Part shown: piece after piece, positions 45,486-58,008 of the stretch | Numbering within the stretch: position 1 is the first letter of the stretch | Layout of the letters: every line of letters begins with the position of its first letter | NCBI GenBank assembly: GCA_029379385.1 | Contig: CM055607.1 | Span: 17,422,001-17,486,000, forward strand | Source: Quillaja saponaria | Taxonomy: Eukaryota > Streptophyta > Magnoliopsida > Fabales > Quillajaceae | DNA: 64,000 nt | Direction: 5' to 3' | Position numbers and translations under genes: made by a program | Notes under the pieces: generated by a model | Databases searched by the model: none | Told to the model about the DNA's origin: nothing | The model's input: the letters and a program-made list of their open reading frames with translations, nothing else

Positions 45486-48368
45486 TTATACAGAAACCTT
45501 CCCAGCTTGGATAAGAATAGCCTTCATTTTATCAACCAGCTCTTGCATTTGTTCCCTCGAGTGCGACGGTGTCGGATAAACGCATACACAATTCAACCTT
45601 TCATCTCTTATGGTGTCAAAGATGGCAAGAGAAGGCCCCACTCCATGAAGGGAAGCACACCCCATGTAATCCTCTAAACCAATATTTTTCATCTTCTCAC
45701 TGCTATGATCTATCACTGGATCCTCAAATACCGACATAATTGACGTTCTCAATGAAGACGATGAGGTCAAGTTCGGGTTATCAATATCTTTGCCCATAAG
45801 AAAGTTCAAGTCAGCCATATCTGTGAAGTGCTTGTTTTAGTTCTTTGAGAATGCAAAAGCTCCATAAGTCTTCTTGGCTACATCCCAGAAAGTTTATCCT
45901 CCTCAGATCTCGTGGATGTTGAGGATGGCAGAGTGGTAAAACCCTAGTTTATACAAGAGAAATCGGAGAATAAATGCATTGATATATATTTATTGAAACA
46001 AAAGAAAAAACACTATAAATATCAAGGTGCGTACATTAGAACATGTCGTTTTCCTTTACGACAGAGAAATAAATTACTACGAATTTGGTAGCTAGAGTCG
46101 CAACGTGCAAATTAAACATTGTGCATCCAAAAATGCAAAATGTGTGTTACATACATGTAATGAAGTTAGCATGCGTAATTAATGTATTCAAAAGTTCCGT
46201 TTTCACTACGAAACTATGAGTTAGCAAAGAAAACGTTATTGGAAAACGAGAAACATAAATAAGTCACGACCCATGAACCAGCTATATGATGTCATGATTA
46301 GTTAGTTTCGTGTATAAATATATGAGCAAGCCCTACATGCCCATAACTATAAATTATATGCACGTCATAACCATAATTAGTGTTTCTAATTTCTTACCCA
46401 GTAGCCTTTTGGTCCAGTGAAGACCTATATTTTCTTACTATCCAGAAGTTTCAATGATTGATTTTCCAGGAAGCTTACATGGGTTTTCTCTCTTGCCCCT
46501 TCCCGATAAATAAAAATAAATAAAATAAAGATGTGTTAATTATAATTCTGTAGTTGATCAAATAAAAATTCAAATGAAAATATCCACAAACTTAGACATT
46601 GATTTTCATCAAATGACGAATCTTACAGAAATTGTGATTGGAGAGAGGTGGCTCCAAAATTGAACGGCAATCGGTGAGTGTGACCGTACCATATTTCTTT
46701 GAACTGCACTTAGAGCTATGAGCTGCTATTAATTCGGCTGCTGTCAGTGCCCCACAGAGCTTCATCCCTCTCGTCTTGCAACCCTTAACAATTTAGTACC
46801 ACTGTCCAAAATCAAATGTACATACGACTAACATATATATACACCAAAGATAAGTATTATATATATCTTATGAAACCATTAAGGACATTAAATTTTTGAG
46901 TAACTTGCAGGTAAAGTAGAAGAAGAGAGAAAATGGGAATGACTTAGGAAAAGATTAATGAGAATGTCTCCAAAAAAAAATATATAATAAGAATTTGAAA
47001 GATAAAGATAATTATATATTGGATTTGTCTATATTATATCTAATGGGTACAAGATAGTATGTCTATAAAAAACATAATAGCTTACGTTCTATTCACTTAA
47101 GAAAATAAATATACCTTTTTGTATGCATATTATCCTATTTTAGAATAAATATAAATTAAATCATTTCAAATTAATTAAAGAATCATTAGAATATTAATTT
47201 GTCTTACCTAATAACTACACATTACCCGAGCCACTCGCATACCTAATTATAACTCTTTTTTCTTTTATCTCTTAGTTATTATCCACACAACTTCCACTCA
47301 CTCGCACTCACAGTATCTCATATTTTCTTTTTTTTTTAAATATTACTAAAAACTTAAAATGACAATTTTATAATTTTTTAAAAATCATGCAAGATGCATT
47401 AACTAGTATATATATATATGTGTGTGTGAGTATGATTTCAATAAAACAATTAAACTATGGCAAGCCTGTTACAATTTGTAATGTAGTTTACTAAAGAAAT
47501 AAGAAAATAGTTAAAACAGAAAACAACCTAAAGCTTGGCCTGCTTAGATCAATGATTTAATTACGAACTTACAGCAAGAACTCTTTCGGTTTCGTTTTGG
47601 TCCAGTTGCAACCTGAGTACCTGAGAAGATCTAGGGGACTTTGTATCTTTGAATTTCAAATTGGTTAGCCAGAGAGAGTTCACAGAGTAACTAAACATAT
47701 CCACTTCACGTGCCCACAGTCGTTTCTTAGCTTTCCCATTAGGTATTAAATCCTCAATTCCCATACTACCCTCCCTTTTATTCCCAATTTCCTTTTGTAT
47801 CCCTCCAGTACTACCTGCCCTCTTCTTCATTCATCAGCACAAGCAGTTCGTTTAGAAGTGACACCGCCGTGGTTCGGTCACACGCGGAGACATGAAGCCT
47901 CAACACAATCACGTACTTTGTCTCAGGCAAAACATAAATGCTTGCAAAGAATATGTCATTGATGGTAGACAATGAACGGCTAGGATTCTGCCAAGTGTTT
48001 TGGTTAACTTCATGTTCCATGATCAACTGAAAGGGAGAGACAGTTTCATTCGTCGGATTACTATAATACTTTTCAAGGACTTGGAAACTTGAAGAGACAT
48101 CAAACGACTTGACGTCGATGGAAGGAGTTGGAGTGGTGAGGAATGAGAATGTGTGTGTAGTGGTGTTAGTGTTAAGCCTGGACTTGAGTATTGGATGGGA
48201 ATTCTGTAGTTTTTGGTGGGAAGTTTGAAGATGTGAAATATTTGGTGGTTTTCAGTGGAGCAATGCCAACACAGCTATGCCGGTACCACCGAGCACGGCT
48301 TTGCACCAGCTGTGCTCGGTGCCACCAACTGTTCGACCATTTGTCTCAACCATCTCAACAGCAGACAT
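45486..48368 (-). pseudogene. CAT-fold acyltransferase-like pseudogene (second copy)
   Basis: Same three-exon structure and strand as the gene at 14102-18115. Exons are 48368-47573, 46783-46627 and 45943-45486, with splice sites and phases conserved. The reading frame is dead: codon 39 is TGA (48254-48252), a frameshift lies near 47825, and exon 3 has TGA at 45905-45903, TAA at 45896-45894 and TAA at 45839-45837. The core motif appears as 'LRLHVSACDRTTAVSLLNEL', again H-x4-D. Exon 2 keeps the frame 'VTLTDCRSILEPPLSNHNF', which exposes the 1-nt insertion in the other copy. Introns are 789 and 683 bp against 1997 and 537 bp in the first copy. A copia element begins 88 bp upstream of the ATG. 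Family assignment is by motif and mutual similarity; no function inferred. Confidence 0.9.
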
Positions 48369-48455
48369 GTAGTAGCAGTAGGATTAATTATTTAAAGCAC
48401 TAGTAGTGTTGCAAGCAGTGGTGTGAAGATGCAGCCTTTTGCCAACCCAAATATG

Positions 48456-48761
48456 TATTAGAAAAAAAATAGTATGAGTAAAGAAGGTTTTGAGGTGTGT
48501 AATCACTATCTTTAAAGAGATATTGCTTGTGTATTCTTTTGGAAAAACAAACAAGTCTCTTTCAGGATATAACAAAGCCTTTTAGAACTCTAAAACTCTT
48601 GATGATTATCAAGAATAGATGAAGAGTTTATATAGATACTGAAAAGCCATCTTCAACAGATACATATATTAAATTAATTTAACTAATATGTCTATTGAAT
48701 TTGAAAAGATATTAATAACTAAAAATCCCAAAAGGCATCAATAACTAATAATATCAATTCA

Positions 48762-48797
<36 letters not shown>

Positions 48798-49011
48798 TTC
48801 AATTTAAGACTTGGCCCAAGCCTCAAGTCGAAGTTTAAGTCATTTAAATATAATATATATATATATATATTAATATTTCTTATATTAATATATTTCTACT
48901 ATATATTATTTTAACTTAGGAAATGGGCTTCCCTTTATAAAACTTTAAACAACTCTTTATCTTTTCAATGTGGGATTTTAAGTCTCCACATTTATTACAA
49001 ACTATCTAACA
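48456..49011 (-). repeat. 3' LTR of the copia element
   Basis: 556 bp, from 'tattagaaaa' (original TG mutated to TA) to 'tatctaaca'. It contains a run of about 31 A near 48764-48794 and a (ta)n tract. It is followed by 'atctcccactag', the complement of the polypurine tract. The flank 'atatg' (48451-48455) pairs with 'atata' at 54043. Confidence 0.9.
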
Positions 49012-49536
49012 ATCTCCCACTAGTTAATATTCGTCCATAATATCATGCATAGCAGAAAATATCTTATAGATTTGAACTTTCGACTAGTGTAAATATTTTA
49101 AAGTTTTAAGGAAGTTATTGGTCTTAGGATTGAACCACAACTCCTTATGTCAAACCGAAAATATCACACACATGACACTACTATTATACAATCATCAAGA
49201 AGTTATGATATCTTGCTTCTAGCACTTTTATGGCCATGTGCTATACTTAGATTCATGAATATTTACAAGAGTAAACCCTCTAACTCTTGTTTGAAGTGGC
49301 ACCACTTCAATATCCATATAGGTAGAGTTTGTTATTAAGTCCATATTACTCTAGACATTTAACAACTCTATTCAGATCTTGATCAACATCCTTACGTAAC
49401 AGTTTGCACCAATCATTCATGAATGAGACTTTATAAATTTTAGTCCATATAATCAATACTTAGTAACTCGTTGTTAACCATTGAACTTGTGTTGTTAGAT
49501 TTCTAACTTAAAATTGGGTTTCCATTACTAGTGCTT

Positions 49537-51335
49537 TTAATTCAAAGGTTTCAGCCCCATTCCTCCATTATTCAGTTGGATTGCATCACTTGGTAATGCT
49601 TTAATAAGTGAATCAGTCAAATTCTTGCTTGATCTCACATAAATTATTGTTATAGTCCCCTTCATGACTAATTCTCTTCTATAAGCATATCGCAAGCTTA
49701 TACGTCTCGATTTTCCATTATAGATTTTGTTGTGGGCTAAACATATTATAGCCTCACTATCACAATATATAGAAATGGCTGGCATCGGTTGTGGCCACAA
49801 CTTTATATCCAATAACAAGTTCCTTAGCCATTCTGTTTTTTTCCCAGCAACTGCTAATGCTATAAATTTAGATTCCATTGTAGAATGAGAAATACAAGTT
49901 TTCTTTTTAGATGCCCAACTGATGGCACCACCACCCAAGGTGAAAATCCATCCAGATGTGGATTTGTTATCATGAACATTTGTTATCCAACTTGCGTCAT
50001 AATAACCTTCTAATATAGAAGGAAAACCACTATAACAAATTCCAAAATAACTTGTTCTTTTTAGATATCCAAGCACTTTAATGATTGCTTTCCAATTATC
50101 ATTGCTTGGATTGCTTGTAAACCTTGATAGTTTACAAACAACAAATGTTATATCTGGTTTGGTACAATGCATTGCACACATCATACTACCTATTGCACTT
50201 GCATATTCCAATTGTGCTATGACTCTTCCACAATTTGCTGTTAACTTAACACTTGTATCATAAGGAGTACTAAACTCATTTATTCCCAAATGTTTAAATT
50301 TATCAATAATTTTATCAATGTAGTGTGACTGTGTCAAGATAATTCTTCCATGTTCTCTTTTCACTGTTATTCCCAATATAGTATCCACTTCCTTCATATC
50401 TTTCATTTTAAAAATTGAAGTAAGATACTTCTTAGTTTCAGTGATTCCAAGCATGTTTGTTCAAAAATCAACATGTCATCTACATAAAAACAAATAATGA
50501 CACCATACTCCTTTGTGAACTTAGAATAAATGTATTTGTCAGCATGATTGTGCATGAATCCATTTGAAAGTATAATATTATCGAATTTCTCATGCCACTG
50601 TTTTGGAGTTTGTTTCAAACCATAAAGAGACTTTACCAACTTGCAAACTTTATTTTCATTTCCAGGAAGAACAAAACCTTCAGGTTGATGCATGTAAATT
50701 TCTTCACTTAGATTTCCATTCAAGAAGGCTGTTTTAACATCCATTTGATGTATTAATAAATTATATATGGAAGCTAAAGACAAAAGCACTCTAATTGATG
50801 TTATTCGTGCTACAGGAGCATATGTGTCAAAATAATCAATGCCTTCTTTTTTTGTGAAACCTTTTGTAACTAATCTTGCTTTGAAGGTTTGAATAGAACC
50901 ATCTATATTATACTTGCATCTAAATACCCATTGACATCCTATAGGTTTTGATCCAGGAAGCAAATTAACTAAAACCCAAGTAGGATTTGACATGATTGAG
51001 TCCATTTCATCATTGACAGCTTCTTTCCAAAAAGTTGCATCTGTAGAAGACATAGCTTCTTTAAACGTTTTTGGATCACTTTCAGTGTTTAATACAATGG
51101 GTATTGTATTACAGATGTTAGTCATATTTCCTTCAACAAGAAAAACAATAGATTGTGAAGAAATAAAATCAGAACTAAGATGCTTCTCTTTCCTAATTCT
51201 TTGACTTTTTCTTAGGTCTATTTGAATATCATCATTCTTTCTTGTGTATGCAATAATATCAGAATTTGTTATTTTGAGTGTATCAACACTATTCTGGTTT
51301 TGTTCGCCTAAAGTCTCATGGGATAAATCATGCAA
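49537..51335 (-). pseudogene. Copia reverse transcriptase and RNase H
   Basis: Two overlapping frames (51335-50403 and 50454-49537) carry nearly the whole RT-RNase H. Visible blocks: 'WVFRCKYNIDGSIQTFKARL', 'MDVKTAFLNGNLSEEIYM', 'VCKLVKSLYGLKQTPKQWH' and the catalytic 'YVDDMLIF'. After one frameshift near 50.43 kb come 'YASAIGSMMCAMHCTKPDI', 'GWIFTLGGGAISWASKKKT' and 'IYCDSEAIICLAHNK'. The RNase H motif usually read as T-M-E-S-E has Lys in place of the second Glu ('STMESKFIAL'). Confidence 0.92.
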
Positions 51336-52264
51336 AACTTGTTTTCAATGAATTCAACATGTGAATATTCTACAATAACATTGGACTCTAAGTCCAGAAG
51401 CCTATATGCCTTTGAATGTTGTGCATATCCTACAAATATGCTATTGATACCTTTAGGTCCTAATTTTGTATTTTGATTATTAGGAATCTTGAGAAATGAA
51501 ATACACCCCCACACTTTAAAGTTACCCAAATTTGGTTTTCTTCCATTCCAAAGCTCATAGGGTGAGATTTTCATACTTTTCGAAGGTAACCAATTAAGTA
51601 TATGATGTGTAGTTAATAATGCTTCATCCCATAGATTATATGGTAAATGTGCATTTAATAACATAGCATTAACCATGTCTACTAAAGTTCTATTTTTTCT
51701 TTTAGCCAGACCATTTTGTTGTGGTGTGTAAGGAGTACTCTTTTGATGTATCAATCCATACTCTTCACAAAAATTATCAAATTCATTAAGAAAATATTCT
51801 CCCCTTTATCACTACGAAGGATCTTTATTTTCCTATCTTTTTTGATTTTCTACAACAAATTTGTACTCTTTCAATTTCTGAAAGGCTTCATCTTTTGTTT
51901 TTAGTAAATACACAAATGTGAATCTAGAGTAACCATCAATAAAGGTTATAAAATATATTTTACCTCCTTTTGTTAATTTTCCATTTAATTCACATATGTC
52001 AGAATGCACAAGATCTAACAATTGTGTATTTCTTTCAACTTTAGGAAATGATTTCTTTGTCATTTTTGCTTGTATGCAGATTTCACATTTACCTACATGT
52101 TTATTTATGCAAGTAATGTATCCATTTCTTGACATAAAACTTAAAGAACTAAAATTCAAGTGACCTAGTCTAAAATGCCATAAATGAGTATCAGACTCAG
52201 CAATATAAACATAAATATTATTTATTGCATTGATAATATTTAGTTTGAACATCCCATCACACAA
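51308..52264 (-). pseudogene. Copia integrase
   Basis: The first frame (52264-51833) has the zinc-binding part 'HLWHFRLGHL...CEICIQAK' and the first catalytic Asp in 'LVHSDICE', then 'FIDGYSRFTFVYLL'. The second frame (51754-51308) has 'STPYTPQQNGLAKRKNRTLV', where the family has N-G-x-A-E-R-K-N-R: the catalytic Glu of the D-D-E triad is Lys here. The integrase is therefore inactive even apart from the frameshift between the two halves. Confidence 0.9.
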
Positions 52265-52703
52265 ATACTCTTTTTCCTACAAATACATTATTCTTAGAAA
52301 CTATTACATTGTTAGACTTTATGACGATCTTGAATTCTTTCTTTGAAAGTAAATTTACAGAAACCTAAATTCTTTCGAAATTTCTAGAATATGAAAAACA
52401 TTAAGTAAAGTTAACTTCTGTCCAGAAATGAAGTTCAATTCCATAATCCCTTTTTCTTGTACTTGGGTTGTACCATAGTTTCACATTAAAACCTTTTCAG
52501 ATTCTATAATTTCTGTATAGGTCTTGAATGAACTTCTATTATTGCAAACATGAATGGTTGCACCAGAATCCAACCATCAATCGTGATTTTTTATTGCATC
52601 AGCAGCCATATTGACTTCTGTTATCATACCAATTTGTAGAGTAGACACCATGGCAACCATTTCTTGGACAACACTTTCAATCATTTTTTATTTTTCAGAA
52701 TTT

Positions 52704-53518
52704 TTAGTGTTTCCTAGAATTAAACTGGAAATTCTTTCCTGCCTTTCTAAACCTGCAATCACGAATAAAATGACATTTCTTTCCACAATAGAAACAATTA
52801 ACTTCTTTTCTCTTTTTCTTAAAAAATTTCTTTGAAGCTTTCAGGCTATTATTTCCACGACCAGAATTCTTTTGACTAATATAATTAATCATAGAATTTG
52901 AAATCAAAAACTGTGCATCACGTGCACGAGTTTCAGTTTCAATTTGAAGATGAGTTTGAAATTGTTTTAAGATTAATTTATCAGATAAATGCATAACTTT
53001 CTTTTTGTTATCATTCCATGATGGAGGCAATTTAGAAAGAATTGCACCAATTTACATGACATCAAGAATTATTATTTCAAGATCTTTTAATTTCGACACT
53101 AACCCTTGTAATTCATGAATTTGATCCATTATAGGTTTATTGCCAATCATTTTGAACTCAAAATATTGTAAAGCCAAAAATTTGTCAGTACCTCGTTTTT
53201 CATTTTTGTAAGCTATCTCCAAGGCATTCCAAATATCCTTTGGTGATTTCAGAACAGAGTACAAATCATACAAACGATCTGTTAGAATATTTAGAATGGT
53301 CCTTGACATATCAATTCATCATCTTCATATTTCTTTCTCTGCATTTTGATTTCTTCAGTATCTTCAGCAGTGGGGTTTGGTAATGCAGATAACTCAGGGC
53401 TTAGAACATAATAAATTTTTAGTACAATGAGAAAGAACACCATCTTATCTTTCCAGCGAGTGAAGTTGGTTCCATCAAAACGATCAAGTTTGATAAAATC
53501 TTTTGGATTTGTCTCCAT
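52704..53518 (-). pseudogene. Copia gag with CCHC zinc knuckle
   Basis: Starts at 53518 'METNPKDFIKLDRFDGTNFT', shifts frame near 53300 to 'MSRTILNILTDRLYDLYSVL', and after a stop continues to the knuckle 'CFYCGKKCHFIRDC', a perfect C-x2-C-x4-H-x4-C. Frames are broken at two places. The protease that should follow (about 52690-52270) is too degraded to recognise. Confidence 0.88.
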
Positions 53519-53538
53519 GAGGAATATCTCTTTAAAAT

Positions 53539-54042
53539 TGTTAGAAAAAAAAATAGTATGAGTAAAGAAGGCTTTGAGGTGTATAATCATCATCTTTAAA
53601 GAGATATTGCCTGTGTATTCTTGAGGAAAAACAGACAAGTCTCTTCCAGGATACAACAAAGCCTCTTAGAACTCTAAAACTCTTGATGATTATCAGGAAT
53701 AGATGAAGAGTTTATATAGATACTGAAAAGCCATGTTCAACAGATATGTATATTAAATTAATTTAACTAATATGTCTGTTGAATTTGCAAAAGTATTAAT
53801 AACTAAAAATCCCAAAAGACATCAATAACTAATAATACTAATACACACACAAAAAAAAAAAAAAAAAAAAAAGCTTTAAATTTAAGACTTGGCCCAAGCC
53901 TTAATATTTCTTATATTAATACATTTCTATTATATATTATTTTGACTTAGGAAATGGGCTTCCTTTTATAAAGTTTTAAACAACTATTTATCTTTTCAAT
54001 GTGGGACTTTAAGTCTACACATTGATTAAAAACTATCTAACA
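53539..54042 (-). repeat. 5' LTR of the copia element
   Basis: 504 bp, 'tgttagaaaa...tatctaaca', homologous to 48456-49011. It lacks about 54 bp around the (ta)n tract and has a shorter A run. Confidence 0.9.
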
Positions 54043-56832
54043 ATATACAATATAAATAGAGTGGGTTGGAGTCCTGGAGGTCTGTACGTATACATGTGCT
54101 GCCTAGAATAGATGCCCTAATCTTAAGCCTGTAGCTATCATGGTGTCATAATGATGGAGTTCAATATTAACTTCATTTGCCCATTTTTTGGTAAGCGTTA
54201 GAAATACAGTATTTAATAAGATTAAATTCATCTGCTCTAATCTTAAGGCTATAGCTATCATTCTGTAGTTTTAACTTGTCTTCAACTTATAAGAACTAAA
54301 AACTTGACACACAGGCATCTGGATCATGACTCACGAATGCATGTCTATTTTCTTTTATTATTATCATCGGATAGTTCGAAGAATCTTAAATTAAAAAATA
54401 AGAATAATTTTATTTTTTTTAATAAATTTTACACTTTCATAACCTAATTATAAGATTAGAACTTAGATCGAACATGCATCAAGTGAAAATTTATAGTTCT
54501 ACCTGAATGTCCTACTTGGTTCTTTTAGTCATTTTACACGATTTCTCACCTATGTTTTTACTTTTATCTTCAATATATTTAAATCAATTGCGGAATTTTG
54601 TGTATACAGGAAAAAAAATGTTAGAAAAAACTGTATATATGTTGATATGAGAAAGAAGTTGATATGTTAGGTGTGAATAGTTAAAATAAAACAAGTTACA
54701 TTAATTATATGGTTCTTATGGACTATGGTTGTCTTCTCCTTACAGAAGACCAGTGTTTGTATTTATGATGAGGAAAGACTTTTAGGGTTGAGACCAGTGT
54801 ATCCAGACAGCTAGATGTATGTATATTTTCATTTGTCGGGAATGACTAAAATCACACCTCTTATATTTGTATTAATTAATTACGATTTACACATTTTTCA
54901 CAATCTCTTTAAGATTAAGCTCAAATTTTCAACATAAGATTAATAATTTTAAAGGTAATTATTGTTTGAGAATTTTAATTTATTAGTCATTTGTAAATTT
55001 CAACTCTTAATTTTTATTAAAACATTAGTGAAGTCAACTGAAAATAAATGAGAATTTTCTTACACATTATCAAATTGTTAATATTTTTTTTCTCCCATAC
55101 CTGACAATCCTTTTCCTTATTTCCACCCATTCCCTGGAATTCAATTCATGCCTTTTGTACTATTTTGTAATTGTCGTCATGCATGACCATGATCACATTA
55201 TTGCTTTGCAACCACATTTATCTTGTCTAAAAAATATATATATAATATTTCCCAACCTTAACACGGTCATCAATTTGGATAAATTTTTTAATGAAGATTA
55301 ACACATTATATTTTTTTTGATATGTATGTTGAGTTGACAATAAATAAATAATTCTGTCTCGGTAGCTCCTATCTATCTCATCCTCTCTTTTATTCAACCT
55401 CTTTCACATCCTCTCTTAATTCTTTTTCTTATCATTTCTCTCAACCATGAAATTAGGTTTTGGGAATTTTAAAAAAGTGATGAAATGTATCTATTTATTT
55501 AATTTCATATTTTGAAAGAGATGAGTGAGAGATAATGAGTAGGCAAAATCATTTTTAAGACAAATTTAACAAACAAAAAAAATAAAATAAAATTATAGGA
55601 ACATTTAATTTATCAATTTTGCATGCTAACTTAGAGCGCATGTGGTAAAAAAAAAAAAAAAACTCATGTTTGAAATTACATGATTAACTTCAAATAATGT
55701 TAGAATGAGAGAAGACATTATCAACACTAGGAAAAATATAAAACAAAATTGACCACAAAATACTCTTAAAATTATATTGATAAAAGATGATACTTTAATA
55801 AGAATAGATGTAATAAGTAATTTCACCTTTCTTTTCATTACATTACAGGTTGGTTTTTTTTCAGTTCATTGAGTTTTGATTTACACAACATGAATAATTT
55901 TTTTCATGAACTCCTACTTTTCTAATGTTTTTGTAATTGAAATCTAAATAATCTCTAATTGAAATCTCAAATTTCTACTATATACTCAAAAAGTTATTTA
56001 TTTATTTTTTGTAATAATTATATTATTTGATTTGATAACGTAATTCATGATTAAGTGATGATTGAAAGAAAGCAAGTGTTAGCTTCATCTCTTTTACGTG
56101 AAAGAGATACAAATATATAGTTTTAGAATTGGAACAATCCATGTGCCAAGGCACCAAGCTAATAACTTGACACAAATACATATATTTTGAGAATTGGAAC
56201 CCATACCAATTACCATCCCACTGCTTTTGTATAACACAATTCATGTTCATGGATCGTCGCCGACCACCTCCAACAACCACGTGCTACATTCAATTCTAAT
56301 CAACACGGCTTTCCTGATGAGGTATAGAAAATAGTACTGACGCATCCATATTATGACCTCTACTGCTTTACGTCAGTTCTAGGCTGCTACTTGCTACCTT
56401 AACCTATATATATATATATATATATTTTTTTTTTTTAAATCATGACAATGATCGTAAGAAATCATACAAATAAATTAAAACCGATGAATTCTCCTCTTCT
56501 TTTTTGCCACGTGTCATCGTTGAAATCTTTTGCTATCAAGTGAATTTATAAAACTTCTTATAATTATGTTTTCTTATGCCACATGTAAGTGCCATGACAC
56601 ATATTAAGTATTTTTAAATAGTAATTAATGAAATTAATACTAATCTTTTAGTAAATGAATATTCATATTTTATATTACTTACTGATTAATTGTAAATATT
56701 TAATTAAATTATATTTTTCGTCTTATAGTTTATTCGAAAAGTCATTTTTATCCTTATAGCTTCAGAAGTTAATTACTTATATATATGTCATCACATTCCA
56801 GTTTAAATTAACTTAATGACAGTTAACAAAAT
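54043..56832. other. Intergenic AT-rich sequence
   Basis: No gene recognised. A block 'ctaatcttaag.ctatagctatcat' occurs twice (about 54116 and 54237), suggesting a small old duplication. A minus-strand 85-residue frame at 56023-56280 has no known domain. Confidence 0.5.
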
Positions 56833-58008
56833 CACTACAAGAAAAGTCAATTTAGCTAGGCAATTTAGTGAGGGACACCATCCCTCGCTATTAGTGAGTG
56901 CTTAGGGAGGAAGTATTACTCCCTTGCCAAATTGAGCATGGGATTAGCGAGCAATTTTTTTCCTATGTAGGTGGCATATTTTTGCTTTCCTCACAATTTG
57001 CTCGCTAAATTCCTAACTATTTGAATTTTGATTAGGGAAGGATATTGTCCCTCGCTAAAACGTGATTTTAACACATACCTATTTTTTTCCCTTCACTTTC
57101 TCTCTCCCCCTGCCCTGCCCCCCCTAGCTATAGACATCCCCCTCATGTAAAGATACCTTTCCGGCCTCTCTGGCGAGCATGACGAGTCTCTCTCCCCTTC
57201 CGCGGGGCTCCTCTGCAACTACAACCATTGCTACCGCCACCACCATTTAGCCACCTAGAGATTAGTTTTTGTGATTTTGATGTTAGTATAGTTTTAAATT
57301 AGTTTTGGATTTAATTTTTGTGAATTTGATTAATATCTTATTTAGGGATTAATTTTTTATTTAGGGAGTAATTTGTGAATTTTGAGAGTAATTTGTGATT
57401 TCAGTTTGGGATTTAGTTTTATTTGTGATGTTAGTAATTTGTGAATTTAGTTTTAACTAGTGAAAATGATTGTGGGATTGAAATTAGACATTTAGGGAGT
57501 AAGGAGTAATTATGAGAATTAGAGAGTAATTGCATGAATTATATAATAATTTAGGAATTAGGAAGTTACTTAATGAATTATAGAATTATTTAGGAAAGCA
57601 TTGAATAATTTAGGCAATTTAGGAGAATTATGGTGTACTTTTGAGTTTTAGAGAGTATTTTTGAAAATCATGGAGTTTCGGGAATTAGGTGATAATTTAG
57701 AAAACTACATAATAATTTAGAAAATTAGGGATTAACTTATGGAATTCCGGTGTATTTTATGAAATTAGATATTAGTTATTAATTTATGAAAACCATATTT
57801 ATTTATTGAATTTAATTATGTGATACATACATGTAATATTTTTAACTTGTTGATTTTCATACTCATTTAACCTTAGATTCACATTCAATGATTGATAAGC
57901 AAGCATAAAATTTTATAATGATGTTCATATAAATTGGACAAGCATTGAGCTTTTGTTTTTTTTTAATTGATTGTTGGATTGTCCAAGTTGGACTGTTTAG
58001 GAAAATGT
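56833..58008 (+). mobile_element. CACTA (En/Spm-like) element end with subterminal repeats
   Basis: Begins 'CACTACAAGAAAA', the characteristic terminal sequence of plant CACTA elements. Subterminal repeats built on 'gcgagggac' / 'tccctcgct' follow in both orientations up to about 57050. A GC-rich patch of about 150 bp (57105-57250) and then AT-rich sequence with loosely repeated 'ggagtaatttgtgaatt' words follow. The matching 'TTTTCTTGTAGTG' end was not found in the window. The element is either truncated or continues beyond the Athila-like insertion at 58009. No transposase frame seen. Confidence 0.75.
57350..57780. repeat. Loosely repetitive AT-rich tract
   Basis: Words such as 'gagtaatttgtga', 'aattaggga' and 'aatttaggaaattag' recur irregularly. 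The period is not constant, so this looks like diffuse slippage rather than a clean tandem array. Confidence 0.5.

Larger units (their letters stand above)
48456..54042 (-). mobile_element. Ty1/copia retrotransposon (minus), 5.6 kb, defective
   Basis: Bounded by LTRs 48456-49011 and 53539-54042. Flanks 'atatg'/'atata' fit a 5-bp target duplication with one change. Polypurine tract 'ctagtgggagat' (minus) is intact; the primer site was not identified. Order gag, integrase, RT, RNase H is that of Ty1/copia. The polyprotein starts at 53518 and ends at 49537 but is broken by several frameshifts and stops. The two LTRs differ mainly by indels: the right one lacks about 54 bp, including the (ta)n tract. 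The element sits just 5' of the acyltransferase pseudogene. Confidence 0.93.

Noticed and set aside
48384..48575. Frame 'MLYPERDLFVFPKEYTSN' found in both copia LTRs
   Set aside because: Part of the LTR, duplicated because both LTRs are copies; not a gene.
56023..56280. 85-residue minus-strand frame near 56 kb
   Set aside because: No recognisable family and no flanking exon that would splice to it.
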